A stretch of 64,000 bases of DNA from CALGKJ01 sp049322695 (GTDB lineage Bacteria > Bacillota > Clostridia > Lutisporales > Lutisporaceae). Under the pieces are notes generated by a model. The model made no database searches. It was not told the origin of the DNA and was given only the letters and a program-made list of their open reading frames with translations. The stretch lies in NCBI GenBank assembly GCA_049322695.1, contig JBMORW010000037.1, forward strand, positions 12,905 to 76,904. Reading direction: 5' to 3'. Positions 50,850 through 60,361 of this stretch are shown here, piece by piece. How positions within the stretch are numbered: position 1 is the first letter of the stretch; every line of letters starts with the position of its first letter. Position numbers and translations under genes: made by a program.

Positions 50850-52271
50850 TCAAAACTGAAAATATATGAAAGTACTTTCTTCAGAAGCATTGAACATTAT
50901 TAAAACAAATATGAGTGCAGTATACACTGCCGCCCTTATATATGGCGGAACTTCCTGTGTCCATCTGCTGCACAGCACAGCTTCGTGTTTATTAATGTAA
51001 TACTCAAGTAGATGTAATAAGTATAACACAGCAATGACACTAAAATACAAATAATATGTTTCATAAAACACAAAATCAGTGAAATTTAACATTTTTAACA
51101 ATACAGCTGCAGCATCATGTAAAGAATTTGCTCTGAATAATACCCATCCCATAGTTGCCAGCTGAAAGAATACAAAGGTGCATATATAACGATATGGCAA
51201 GCTTTCCCTCAATTTTGGAGCCAAACGCTCTGAATATTTTTTGTAATAGTTATGTAAAGCAGCCAGCAGCCCATGATAAGCTCCCCATAATACAAATGTC
51301 CATTTTGCGCCATGCCATAAGCCTGAAATAAGCATAGCTGCCAAAACAAAGATACTTTTTCTCATGAGGATATTAGTGTTCCCACCCAGTGGAATATATA
51401 TATAATCTCTTATCCATGACGATAAGGTTATATGCCATCTTCTCCAGAAATCCTTTGGGTTTCCGCTTATATACGGAGTTTTAAAGTTGCATGCCATATC
51501 AAAGCCGAATAAGTGTCCTATACCTATTGCAAACTCACTATATGCCGAAAAATCAAAATATATCTGGAATGCAAACACATATGTGGCAAACCAGGCATCC
51601 AGTCCGCTCATAGCTGCAACATCACTGTAGTAATGAATAACAATCGGCGCAAGGTTATCGGCAAATATAATTTTCTTTATTAAGCCTCTGAAGATATAGT
51701 ATATGCCATACTTAAAACGAACTTCCTCAAAGCTTATACTATCAACCTCATCCAGCTGAGGAATAAAATTCCGACCCCTCATTATGGGCCCGGCTATGAG
51801 CTGAGCGAAGAAAGAAATAAACACCCAAAACCTCACATAAGATTCACAGGGCTCAATATCCCCCCGCTTTACATCCACAATATATGCAATAAGCTGAAAG
51901 GTATAAAAGGAGATTCCTACAGGCAGTATAATCCTTGCCAGCAGATTGTCCTGCCAAACGAACTTCGCACCCAGTAATTTATTGAGATTAATTAATATAA
52001 ATCCTGTGTACTTAAAAAAGGCTATATTCAGTATATTAACTGCCAATACAGACAGATAGTAAGCCTTTCCATACCTTCCATGCAGTTTTCTAGAGCAAAA
52101 ATAGGTTATATATGACATTATAATAAATAATACCAGAAAGCCGATTCCCGAGGCTCCGTAAAACAAAAGGTTGGCGGCAGCAAGTATATAAGCCCTCTTA
52201 CTTGGCAGCATATAGTACAGTGCATACGTAAAAACCAACAGCAGCATGAATTCAAAGCTATGAAATAACAC
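50850..52271 (-). CDS. MBOAT family O-acyltransferase, AlgI-like (473 aa)
   Basis: Integral membrane acyltransferase with about eleven helices. PKDFWRRWHITLSSWIRDYI and the invariant His in LISGLWHGAKWTFVLWG are the MBOAT signature. Relatives acetylate alginate or other exopolysaccharides and teichoic acids. No DltD/AlgJ-like partner is adjacent, so the substrate is unclear. GTG start with GGAGGG 6 bases upstream. Confidence 0.9.
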   Translation of the reverse strand: MLFHSFEFMLLLVFTYALYYMLPSKRAYILAAANLLFYGASGIGFLVLFIIMSYITYFCSRKLHGRYGKAYYLSVLAVNILNIAFFKYTGFILINLNKLLGAKFVWQDNLLARIILPVGISFYTFQLIAYIVDVKRGDIEPCESYVRFWVFISFFAQLIAGPIMRGRNFIPQLDEVDSISFEEVRFKYGIYYIFRGLIKKIIFADNLAPIVIHYYSDVAAMSGLDAWFATYVFAFQIYFDFSAYSEFAIGIGHLFGFDMACNFKTPYISGNPKDFWRRWHITLSSWIRDYIYIPLGGNTNILMRKSIFVLAAMLISGLWHGAKWTFVLWGAYHGLLAALHNYYKKYSERLAPKLRESLPYRYICTFVFFQLATMGWVLFRANSLHDAAAVLLKMLNFTDFVFYETYYLYFSVIAVLYLLHLLEYYINKHEAVLCSRWTQEVPPYIRAAVYTALIFVLIMFNASEESTFIYFQF

Positions 52272-52491
52272 CTTATCCCTCCGGCAGTAATTAATTAGAA
52301 CGTATTATTATGATTGGCAGATTTCCAGCTTTAATTCATAATTAGCACAATAAGGCAGATGATAGCTGTAAAGAACAGAAAAAAAGGCTTATGCAGAAAG
52401 GACGGCAAATACCTTTATACATTAAGCCGGTTGGTCTGAAAAATAGATGCAGATTCATTTGCAGTAATACGGTTAAGCTATGAATACACAA

Positions 52492-53253
52492 TTAAAGATT
52501 TCTGTATTTTTTTCTGACTTCAGCAATCCTTCCGCAGGTCATATTTCCTTCGGGGCAGCCTCCCTCTATACAGCCGGGTCCGGCATTCTTAAACAAAACT
52601 GGAGCCACCGCTTTAAGCTGCTTCAGCATTTGCTCCGCCAGTTCACGGATTTCCCATTGAGCTCTGTTGCAGCACCTGTGTCTGAAAAAATTCATTAATG
52701 CCCTTGCGGTCATTGTAAATACGATTTTGGTTTCACATGCATTTGGGAAAACATATCTTGCATCTTCAATAGAATTCTTTTCTGCAGCCTGCTTTGCCTG
52801 CTTTTCACTTTTACCTTCGGCTATCAGCTTTTCATAATTTTTCTTGTACAGAAGCTCTGTCAACTCATTATATGCCTTTTGAGCCTCCTCCATTGCTCTG
52901 ATGAATCTTTCTTTTGCTTCAGGAACTGCTTCAATTGAAGGCGGGACTATGTAATCAAATTGCTCAAGCCTTACATACCTCTGCGACTGCTGGGAATATG
53001 AACAGCCTATCCTATGCCGTACCAGCTGATGAGTCAAAACTCTGCTGATACCCTCCACAGCAAATGTGAAGCTGACGTGTTCTATAGGGCTTTCATGTCC
53101 CAGATCCATGAGCATATCCAGAAACTTATTGGTCTTTGCTTCATCCAGATCTATCATAATATCTTCTATTCCCACTGGAGAATAGCACAGCTTAGCTGAA
53201 GCTGCTATAAGCTTTTCAGGCTCTTGGGTGTATTGAATAAGGTTTACCTTCAT
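52492..53253 (-). CDS. thyX: FAD-dependent thymidylate synthase (253 aa)
   Basis: Makes dTMP from dUMP using methylene-THF, FAD and NADPH. The ThyX motif appears as RHRIGCSYSQQSQRY, with the conserved HESPIEHVSFTF upstream and RHRCCNRAQWEIRELA downstream. ThyX regenerates THF directly, which links it to the folate operon in this window. The 220 bases between it and the AlgI gene hold nothing I recognise. Confidence 0.95.
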   Translation of the reverse strand: MKVNLIQYTQEPEKLIAASAKLCYSPVGIEDIMIDLDEAKTNKFLDMLMDLGHESPIEHVSFTFAVEGISRVLTHQLVRHRIGCSYSQQSQRYVRLEQFDYIVPPSIEAVPEAKERFIRAMEEAQKAYNELTELLYKKNYEKLIAEGKSEKQAKQAAEKNSIEDARYVFPNACETKIVFTMTARALMNFFRHRCCNRAQWEIRELAEQMLKQLKAVAPVLFKNAGPGCIEGGCPEGNMTCGRIAEVRKKYRNL

Positions 53254-53320
53254 ATGCTGCCTCCATTATTAAAATACTTTAAAATTCGCTTATTCCATAT
53301 GAACATCAAATAGCATAATA

Positions 53321-53785
53321 TCAAGTATTGCGAACAACCATTACTCTATTTAAAATTTCCATAAGTCTTTCAATGCTTCCAATAAGGTATAGATATCCCA
53401 GCAGCGATTCAAAGCCGGTAGCATATCTGTAATCAGAAATATCCGCATTTTTAGGCACAGTAGCTGACTTTGTATTGCGCCCTCTTCTCACTATATCCAG
53501 CTCCTCCTCTGTGAGGATATCTTCAATTCCGGATAATATTTCAGCCTGCGACTTTGCCTTCACGTAATTGATGGATCTTTTATGAAGCTTGGCAACCTGC
53601 ATGCTCCCTGATGAAACAAGCTGCGTTCTGATATACAGCTCATATACTGCATCTCCTACATAGGCAAGTACAAGTGGGTTATACATCCTGATATCGGACA
53701 GACTTACACTTCCTTTATTCAGCATGCATTTATCCGTCTCCGTTATAAACTTTTCAAAGCAATCTTTTGTATTAATATTTTCCAT
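53321..53785 (-). CDS. mrnC: Mini-ribonuclease III
   Basis: RNase III catalytic domain without a dsRNA-binding domain; processes 23S precursor ends in Bacillus. LVLAYVGDAVYELYIRTQL is the RNase III signature with Asp/Glu metal ligands, followed by VRRGRNTKSATVPKNA and FESLLGYLYL. The start is uncertain: I use the ATG giving MENINTKDCFE; the longest frame begins inside rmuC. Genes for cysS, mrnC, thyX and rlmB are often clustered in Firmicutes, as here. Confidence 0.92.
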   Translation of the reverse strand: MENINTKDCFEKFITETDKCMLNKGSVSLSDIRMYNPLVLAYVGDAVYELYIRTQLVSSGSMQVAKLHKRSINYVKAKSQAEILSGIEDILTEEELDIVRRGRNTKSATVPKNADISDYRYATGFESLLGYLYLIGSIERLMEILNRVMVVRNT

Positions 53786-53801
53786 CTCCAATATACTTTC
53801 T

Positions 53802-55112
53802 TTATATATCCGTTTCCGTACAGCATGCCTCATCATCTGCTATATCCAAAGCATCTTCAGCTTCATTGAAGCTCTCTCCATAACTATTTATTTCATTCTC
53901 AAGCAGATTTGATGCATCATTGGCAGACAGCTCCTGTACATTTTTCAGCTTTCTTTGAATATTTCTTGTTTTTCTGGCTGCTGATTCGATAGTGTTTGAA
54001 GCCTCCTGAAGCTTCTTTTGAGTCTTGTCCAGAATAACACCGAACTTGCCGAACTCTGTTTTGACAGCACCAAGAAGCGCCCAAACTTCACTGGAGCGTT
54101 TTTCAATTGCCAGTGTCTTGAAGCCCATTTGCAGACTGTTAAGCAGAGCTATCAGTGTCATAGGTCCTGCAACAACTACTCTGTATTCCAGCTGCAGCTG
54201 CTCACACAGTCCCGGTCTTCTGAGTACTTCTGCATATAACCCTTCTGTCGGCAAGAACATAATACCGAAGTCTGTGGTATTTGGAGGATCAATATACTTG
54301 TCCCTTATATCCTTGGCAGATGCTTTTACCCTTATTTCGAGCTGTCTTGATGCTTCATCAACGGCAGCGGTATCTGCACGTTCCTGAGCATCAATAAGTC
54401 TTTGGTAATCCTCCTGTGGGAATTTTGAATCTATAGGCAGCCAAATCTGTTCAGTATTATCATCTCTTCCCGGCAGCCTTAACGCAAACTCAACTCTCTC
54501 AGTACCATTCTTTCTGGTACAGACATTTTTACCATACTGCTCGGGAGTGAGTATCTGTTCAAGTATACTGTCAAGCTGGATTTCTCCCCAGGTACCCCTT
54601 GTTTTCACATTGGTAAGAACTCTTTTGAGATCTCCGACTCCCGCTGCCAGACTCTGCATCTCTCCCAAGCCCTTATGCACTGCTTCCAGTCTGTCACTGA
54701 CCAGCCTGAAGGACTCTCCCAGCCTTTGTTCCAATGTCATATGCAGCTTCTCGTCAACGGTGGCACGCATCTGCTCTAATTTTCGGCTGTTATCCTCCTG
54801 AAGGTATTTCAATCTGTCTTCCAGTACATTACGCATTTTCTCAAGCTTATTTTCATTGGACTGCAGAAGTGTAGATAATTGGTTGAATACCATCTCATAT
54901 TGGCTCCTGCCGTTGAGGGACATCTCTTCTCTGAATCTTGATATTTCTCCTCTTACAGATTGGTCTATTCTACCCTGTGTCTTCTCTATAGCATCAAGCT
55001 TGCCCTCAAGCATTATGAGCTTTCTACCTGAGCTGCCGGAAATAAGCACTATCAGCAGTATAATGTTGATAATACCTGCCGCTGCTGCAATAATCAACCA
55101 TAAATCAGTCAT
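53802..55112 (-). CDS. rmuC: DNA recombination protein RmuC (436 aa)
   Basis: One N-terminal transmembrane segment (LWLIIAAAAGIINIILLIVL), a coiled coil of about 110 residues, then the RmuC nuclease-like domain with VKTRGTWGEIQLDSILEQIL and LPIDSKFPQEDYQRL. Limits inverted-repeat rearrangements in E. coli. GAGGAG before the ATG. It interrupts the cysS-mrnC order seen in many genomes. Confidence 0.93.
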   Translation of the reverse strand: MTDLWLIIAAAAGIINIILLIVLISGSSGRKLIMLEGKLDAIEKTQGRIDQSVRGEISRFREEMSLNGRSQYEMVFNQLSTLLQSNENKLEKMRNVLEDRLKYLQEDNSRKLEQMRATVDEKLHMTLEQRLGESFRLVSDRLEAVHKGLGEMQSLAAGVGDLKRVLTNVKTRGTWGEIQLDSILEQILTPEQYGKNVCTRKNGTERVEFALRLPGRDDNTEQIWLPIDSKFPQEDYQRLIDAQERADTAAVDEASRQLEIRVKASAKDIRDKYIDPPNTTDFGIMFLPTEGLYAEVLRRPGLCEQLQLEYRVVVAGPMTLIALLNSLQMGFKTLAIEKRSSEVWALLGAVKTEFGKFGVILDKTQKKLQEASNTIESAARKTRNIQRKLKNVQELSANDASNLLENEINSYGESFNEAEDALDIADDEACCTETDI

Positions 55113-55222
55113 GTCTATCTCCTCTCATAACCTGTCCCATAGTATTTCAATTATAAGCTAAAGAGTATGTTATCTATAATTATAAGAAAACAGCACAACA
55201 AACACAACATAGATTGTGAAAA

Positions 55223-56239
55223 CTATGATGAATATGCTTGTTTTTCGGGGGTTGTAAATTTTGCCATAAGCATGTCTTTTATAATCACTATATACTTGCT
55301 TATATAGCTTGACGTCAGAATTGTGAAAAGGGCATTAATCAAAAACCTTAAAGATATAGAACTGACACCTGCTACAACCAGAATTCTGTCAGAAAGAGCC
55401 AGAAGTGCAGGATGTACCAGATAGACATAAAAGGATATAGGTGCATATCTTGTGGAAACACTCCTCACTGTAGCTACGTTCTTCAGCAAACTGCTTGCGG
55501 CAAATATTGAAAAAACGGAGACGCTTGTATACATCACCCACAGTACATTTCTATGATCATACGGACTGAGAACTACAAACAGTGTACCAACGGCAGCTGC
55601 GGCTGCCAATGCAAGCATGCATTTCAGCCTGCTGTTCATCCATACGAGTATCCTATCTCCAAAAACAACTCCCATCATGTAATAGAAAAGATATTTTACA
55701 AACACTCTGTCTGAATATGGAAAAACAACGTACATAACCGTAAACAGAGTAACAAAGAATGACAGAATAACAGCATATCTGCCCGCAATTTTGTCACGAA
55801 GCTTTATCAGTGCTGGTGTAATAAGATACATCTGCATAATAATAGGTATGAAGTATAAATGATATTTTCCAGTACCAAAAATAAGATGCTGTACAATACC
55901 CTTCAATGTAAAGCCTGTACCATAAAAATACGCATCTGCTGTATAATAAAATAATGTAAATACGGCATAAGGAATCAATATTCTGACAGCTCTGTCCTTA
56001 AAAAACGGCAGAGCTGAAAAATCCCTTTTTTTATACTTTATATATACCATGACTCCGCTTATATATATAAACACCGGAGTAGCAAACTTCAGAAATCTGT
56101 TGAATATAAAGGTAATAATCCCTAATGAGCTCTGAGGCTCGTACAGGGACAAGGCCACTGCGCTTACATGTATCATAATAACAGCATATGCTGCAATAGT
56201 CCTCATTATATCAAACTCATAGATTTTATTCCTATTCAT
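55223..56239 (-). CDS. Acyltransferase-3 family membrane protein
   Basis: About ten helices. YEFDIMRTIAAYAVIMIHVS at the N-terminus carries the conserved Arg and His of acyltransferase 3. PVFIYISGVMVYIKYKKR follows. Such proteins O-acetylate cell-wall or exopolysaccharide sugars. Start at MNRNKIYEFD has GGAG 5 bases upstream; a longer frame is less likely. Acceptor unknown. Confidence 0.88.
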   Translation of the reverse strand: MNRNKIYEFDIMRTIAAYAVIMIHVSAVALSLYEPQSSLGIITFIFNRFLKFATPVFIYISGVMVYIKYKKRDFSALPFFKDRAVRILIPYAVFTLFYYTADAYFYGTGFTLKGIVQHLIFGTGKYHLYFIPIIMQMYLITPALIKLRDKIAGRYAVILSFFVTLFTVMYVVFPYSDRVFVKYLFYYMMGVVFGDRILVWMNSRLKCMLALAAAAAVGTLFVVLSPYDHRNVLWVMYTSVSVFSIFAASSLLKNVATVRSVSTRYAPISFYVYLVHPALLALSDRILVVAGVSSISLRFLINALFTILTSSYISKYIVIIKDMLMAKFTTPEKQAYSS

Positions 56240-56433
56240 ATTTGCTCCTTTAATGATAATATTTTCCAAAACTAGTATCAGTATAGGTTAGTTTATCCTT
56301 CAAGTCAAGCTTATGGAGCTATATAACCGGAAGCAAATATCGACAGCAAAATCTGCATAGAATAAGCGTCACAGACTTATTCGACAAACATATACCTTTA
56401 TGGAAAGGCTTATTATGCTCGCCTGCACATTAA

Positions 56434-56465
56434 AAAGCTGCATATCAAAATTGATATACAGCCTT
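56434..56465 (-). terminator. Intrinsic terminator of cysS
   Basis: On the minus strand, AAGGCTGTATATCA pairs with TGATATGCAGCTTTTT with one or two mismatches and a short T-run. Ten bases past the cysS stop. Confidence 0.85.
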
Positions 56466-56475
56466 CAGAGCATAT

Positions 56476-57873
56476 TTATTTTTTCACTGTGACCTTCACT
56501 CCCTGTGGCGTATCCTCAAGTATTACTCCTCTTTCCTTAAGCTCATCTCTTATCTTATCAGCAAGTGCCCAGTTTTTTTCTTTGCGCGCCTTTTGTCTTT
56601 CTTCTATTAGCCTTTGTATTTCCTCATCCAGGCCATCCTGTTTTTTCTGTAGTAAACCAAGCACTCCGGTAAGCTCCATAAGAAGGTTGTAAGCCTTCTG
56701 CAGCAAAGTCTTTGATGAATTAATATCAGTATTGCTGTTTGTGTCTCTTACCAAATCAAAAATAGCAGCCAGTGCATCTGCTGTATTCAGATCATCATCC
56801 ATTGCATTAATATAGCCTTCCTTATAGGACTCAAGTTTTGTCACAAACTCCTCTTCTGAAGGTGTTAATGCTCTATCTTCTGCATTTTCCAGTAAATGCA
56901 GAAGATTGTTCTTGGCATTATATAGTCTTTCCAAACTGCTCTTTGTTTGATCAAGCAAATCACTGCTGAAATTTATTGGATTTCTGTAATGTGCAGAAAG
57001 CATAAACATCCTTACTACTTCCAGGTCATACTTTTCGCTTATATCACGTACCGTAAAAAAATTGCCAAGGGATTTTGACATTTTTTCATTGTTCACATTA
57101 ATAAAGCCGTTATGAAGCCAGTATCGGGCAAAAGGCTTTCCTGTAGCCCCCTCACTCTGAGCTATTTCGTTTTCATGGTGCGGAAATATCAGGTCTTGTC
57201 CTCCGGAATGAATATCTATTGTCTCACCCAGGTATTTCATTGACATCGCAGAGCATTCTATATGCCAGCCCGGTCTTCCCAGCCCCCATGGGCTTTCCCA
57301 TGCAGGCTCTCCCGGCTTTTGACTTTTCCAAAGTACAAAATCCGTTGGGTTCTTCTTGACATCATTTACATCAACTCTCGCTCCGGCTTCAAGCTCTTCA
57401 AGATTTTGCCTTGACAGCTTTCCATATTCGTCAAATCCGGAGGTATCATAATATACGTCCCCGCCTACACTATATGTCAAGCCTTTTGCCTCCAGCATTT
57501 TTATAGTTGCAATAATCTCATTTATGTGCTCTGTTACCTTTGGATGATAGTCTGCTTTTCTAATATTCAAGCCCTCTGCATCCTTGAAATATTCATTTAT
57601 ATATTTCTCAGATACTTCTTTTTCACTTATGCCCTCTTCCTTTGCACGCTTTATTATCTTATCATCAACATCAGTAAAGTTTTGAACAAAGGTTACTTTA
57701 TAGCCTCTGTATTCCAGGTATCTGCGAAGAGCATCAAAAATAATGAAGGGCCTTGCGTTTCCTATATGAAAATAGTTATAAACAGTTGGTCCGCAGGAAT
57801 ACATTTTTACTTCACCCGGCACCATTGGTACAAAATCTTCTTTTTTCCTTGTCATTGTATTATACAGTTTCAT
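56476..57873 (-). CDS. cysS: Cysteinyl-tRNA synthetase
   Basis: Class I synthetase with YNYFHIGNARP (HIGH-type), KMSKSLGNF, zinc-binding Cys in YSCGPTVYN, and GWHIECSAMS. Charges tRNA-Cys. The ATG start at MKLYNTMTRKKEDF is supported by AGGTGTGAAT; a GTG two codons earlier is possible. No T-box is visible in the 180-base upstream gap, which holds heptad element R10. Confidence 0.96.
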   Translation of the reverse strand: MKLYNTMTRKKEDFVPMVPGEVKMYSCGPTVYNYFHIGNARPFIIFDALRRYLEYRGYKVTFVQNFTDVDDKIIKRAKEEGISEKEVSEKYINEYFKDAEGLNIRKADYHPKVTEHINEIIATIKMLEAKGLTYSVGGDVYYDTSGFDEYGKLSRQNLEELEAGARVDVNDVKKNPTDFVLWKSQKPGEPAWESPWGLGRPGWHIECSAMSMKYLGETIDIHSGGQDLIFPHHENEIAQSEGATGKPFARYWLHNGFINVNNEKMSKSLGNFFTVRDISEKYDLEVVRMFMLSAHYRNPINFSSDLLDQTKSSLERLYNAKNNLLHLLENAEDRALTPSEEEFVTKLESYKEGYINAMDDDLNTADALAAIFDLVRDTNSNTDINSSKTLLQKAYNLLMELTGVLGLLQKKQDGLDEEIQRLIEERQKARKEKNWALADKIRDELKERGVILEDTPQGVKVTVKK

Positions 57874-57891
57874 ATTCACACCTACCTTTTT

Positions 57892-58055
57892 TCAGTAATC
57901 AGTTACAGTGGTCAGTTATAAGCAGTTAGAGACCTGTTATTATTGCTTGATTGACTCCAGCTGGCAGCTTCCACCAGTATGCTTATCTGCGAAGTTTGTC
58001 TCATCTCACTGTCCACTGACAACCGTAAGCTGACAACCATCAACTGTCCCTGTAA
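57892..58055. repeat. Heptad-repeat element R10 (diverged)
   Basis: Upstream of cysS. Units such as CAGTAAT, CAGTTAC and CAGTTAT on the left, and ACTGTCC, ACTGACA and GCTGACA on the right, keep a 7-nt spacing. The unit sequence differs most from the GTTGCGA form. Confidence 0.65.
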
Positions 58056-58059
58056 TCTG

Positions 58060-58398
58060 TTATTTGCCTTTTAATACATATTTCCTATACGTTCTATATG
58101 TTGTATATATATAAATGCTTTCCGGTTGTTTTTCTTTAAGGTTTTTTTTCTGAAACAGCAGTACAAAACCGTCGTACTTTACTCCGGGCTTGCTTGAATA
58201 CTTCAAGGGGGAATCATTTATTATCTCATGAAAGCCGTATTCATAGCTGTTATAAAAAAGACTGTCAGGATATACAGTATCTTCATCAGGGGTTCTTCCT
58301 GCAGCTATATAGAACATTATAACTATAATGAATATAGAAGCCAAAGTAAATAGATTTCTATACTTCACCATTTTTTTTACTATTTTTCTATCCAGCAT
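58060..58398 (-). CDS. Hypothetical single-pass membrane protein
   Basis: About 112 residues. One transmembrane segment (LFTLASIFIIVIMFYIAAG) near residue 30 leaves a basic N-terminus inside and about 70 residues outside. The outer part is Tyr-rich (YIYTTYRTYRKYVLKG). GGGAG lies 8 bases before the chosen ATG. Same strand as the ABC exporter genes, 44 bases after the permease gene. I do not recognise a family. Confidence 0.65.
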   Translation of the reverse strand: MLDRKIVKKMVKYRNLFTLASIFIIVIMFYIAAGRTPDEDTVYPDSLFYNSYEYGFHEIINDSPLKYSSKPGVKYDGFVLLFQKKNLKEKQPESIYIYTTYRTYRKYVLKGK

Positions 58399-58442
58399 GC
58401 CTATTTCTCCCACTAATTAAAGTATAAGCCTCTTTCAGCTTA

Positions 58443-59618
58443 TTATACCCTGAAAACAACACTTTCCTTTTTAAACATTGATAACGCAAATATCATTGAG
58501 AATGCTATGTAAAACAGTGACCATACCAACACAATCACTATGTGCTGCATGTTGAATACACCGACTATTACCTCTTTTATTATACATACAGCATTGAGCA
58601 GCGGTATATGGAAATATATAGACGGTATTGCCTTTGAATCTATCAGCATTGTCAGATATGACGGCATCAGTATGATTATCGCAAGGGGAGACAAATATGT
58701 GGATGCCTCCTTGAATGACCTTGCATATACGGATACAGCCAGCTGCAAAGCACTGAATATCATGGAAAGACCAATGCACGTGAGCATGATTATAAATATT
58801 GAGCTGGGTTCCAGGCCTTTACTGGTTCCAAGCATATTGGGATTCATTTTCATAGAAATCAAAAAACCAATAAAGGATGCAGCAGTACCCATAAGAGCAG
58901 CTATTGTAACAGCCAGATATTTACCCATCAGGAGCGACATTCTCTTTGGCTTTGTAGTGAGAAGGGGCTCAAGGGTGCCTCTTTCTTTTTCGCCTGCTCC
59001 CAGGTCTATAGCAGCCGGCATACCACTGACTGCACTCCACATAGTAAGCATCATTGGTAGCATCATGGAAAACATAAGGAAACCAAAACCACCCTTGTCC
59101 GGAGTAGCGCTTTTTTCCTGAATATCAACTACCTTCAATATGCTCTCATTCAGATTTAAAGCATTTAATCTATCTATGACGACCTTATCCGAATACCCTG
59201 CAATTGCTGACTTTATGGTTGAAAATGCATTAAGTGACTGCTGGCTTGTATCATCATATTCTACCGTTATTGAAGCTGGATTGGCGGTCTTGATGCTGTC
59301 ATCAAAATTCTCAGGTATATGTATTACTGCTTTTATTTTATTATCCTTGACTGCCTGTGTATAATCCTCTACCGCCACAATTTCAAAAAGTGGAGAGTTC
59401 TTCAAGTATTCAGCCAGCGAACTGCTGCCGCCGTTTATAGAAATCGGTATTACTTTTTTTGAATTTTCCTCAAGCTGTTTGGTACCATAGCCCATAACAG
59501 AAAAAAGAAGAGGAAGCAATATAATGGGAACTATAATGCTTGCAAAAATAGTCTTCTTATCTCTGAATATATCTATCAGTTCTTTTTTCAACACTATAAG
59601 TATGTGCTTAAGCTTCAT
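58443..59618 (-). CDS. ABC-2 type transporter permease, NatB-like
   Basis: Layout of NatB/YhaP permeases: one N-terminal helix (TIFASIIVPIILLPLLFSVM), an external domain of about 130 residues, then five to six helices. GAGEKERGTLEPLLTTKPKR is the conserved cytoplasmic coupling segment of this family. Pairs with the ATPase gene, whose stop it overlaps. ATG with TAGGTG 6 bases upstream. Probable efflux of sodium or an organic substrate. Confidence 0.88.
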   Translation of the reverse strand: MKLKHILIVLKKELIDIFRDKKTIFASIIVPIILLPLLFSVMGYGTKQLEENSKKVIPISINGGSSSLAEYLKNSPLFEIVAVEDYTQAVKDNKIKAVIHIPENFDDSIKTANPASITVEYDDTSQQSLNAFSTIKSAIAGYSDKVVIDRLNALNLNESILKVVDIQEKSATPDKGGFGFLMFSMMLPMMLTMWSAVSGMPAAIDLGAGEKERGTLEPLLTTKPKRMSLLMGKYLAVTIAALMGTAASFIGFLISMKMNPNMLGTSKGLEPSSIFIIMLTCIGLSMIFSALQLAVSVYARSFKEASTYLSPLAIIILMPSYLTMLIDSKAIPSIYFHIPLLNAVCIIKEVIVGVFNMQHIVIVLVWSLFYIAFSMIFALSMFKKESVVFRV

Positions 59619-60339
59619 TTTTTTCACCTACCAGCTTCATAAATACTTCTTCAAGGTCTTCATCATCATGCTTGCGTTTCAGCTCTTCTATAGTTCCTAT
59701 ATCAACCATTTCTCCTTTATGTATGATACCTATCCTGTCACAAAGCTTTTCTACTTCCTTCATTGAGTGGCTTGAGAAAATTATAGTCTTGCCTTCTTCC
59801 TTGCAGCTCCTGATAAAATCATGAACAATCCTTGCTGATGTGACATCCAGACCTGATGTAGGCTCATCAAAAAGCATAACCTGGGGATTGTGAATAATGG
59901 AACGCGCTATGGCGACCTTCTGCTTCATTCCCTTTGAAAACTTGCCTACTCTCCTGTTTACATATTCCTTCATATCCAGTATATCAACCAAATATGATAC
60001 TCTGTTTTCAATATCTTCGTTTTTCATATCATTAAGCTCGGCAAAGTATTTTATATTCTCTTTAGCTGTAAGCCTGTCGTAAAGTCCCATTTCACCGCCA
60101 AACAAAATGCCTATTTCTCCTCTTACCTTTTCCGGATCAGTGACTATATCATAGCCTGCAACCTCTGCAGTTCCGCCTGTAGGCTGGAGCATTGTTGCAA
60201 GCATTCTTAATGTTGTAGTCTTTCCGGCTCCGTTCTCTCCCAATAAACCAAATATTTCTCCTTGCATGACTTCAAAAGATATTCCTTTAACTGCTTCTAT
60301 TTGCTTAAAGCTTTTCTTCAGATTTTTTAGTTGAATCAA
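59608..60339 (-). CDS. ABC transporter ATPase, NatA-like
   Basis: Walker A GENGAGKTTT, Q-loop LFGGEMGLYDRL, signature FSKGMKQKVAIAR, Walker B VMLFDEPTSGLD. The FSKGM variant of the signature is typical of NatA-type ATPases. TTG start giving MIQLKNLKKSFK with GGGGGTG upstream, avoiding a large overlap with ispF in the longest frame. Confidence 0.9.
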   Translation of the reverse strand: MIQLKNLKKSFKQIEAVKGISFEVMQGEIFGLLGENGAGKTTTLRMLATMLQPTGGTAEVAGYDIVTDPEKVRGEIGILFGGEMGLYDRLTAKENIKYFAELNDMKNEDIENRVSYLVDILDMKEYVNRRVGKFSKGMKQKVAIARSIIHNPQVMLFDEPTSGLDVTSARIVHDFIRSCKEEGKTIIFSSHSMKEVEKLCDRIGIIHKGEMVDIGTIEELKRKHDDEDLEEVFMKLVGEKNEA

Positions 60340-60361
60340 AAAATACACCCCCGATAAAAAT

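Noticed and set aside
57880..58059. T-box riboswitch before cysS
   Set aside because: No T-box motif (AGGGTGG-type) or terminator/antiterminator pair is visible; the gap is heptad-type repeat.
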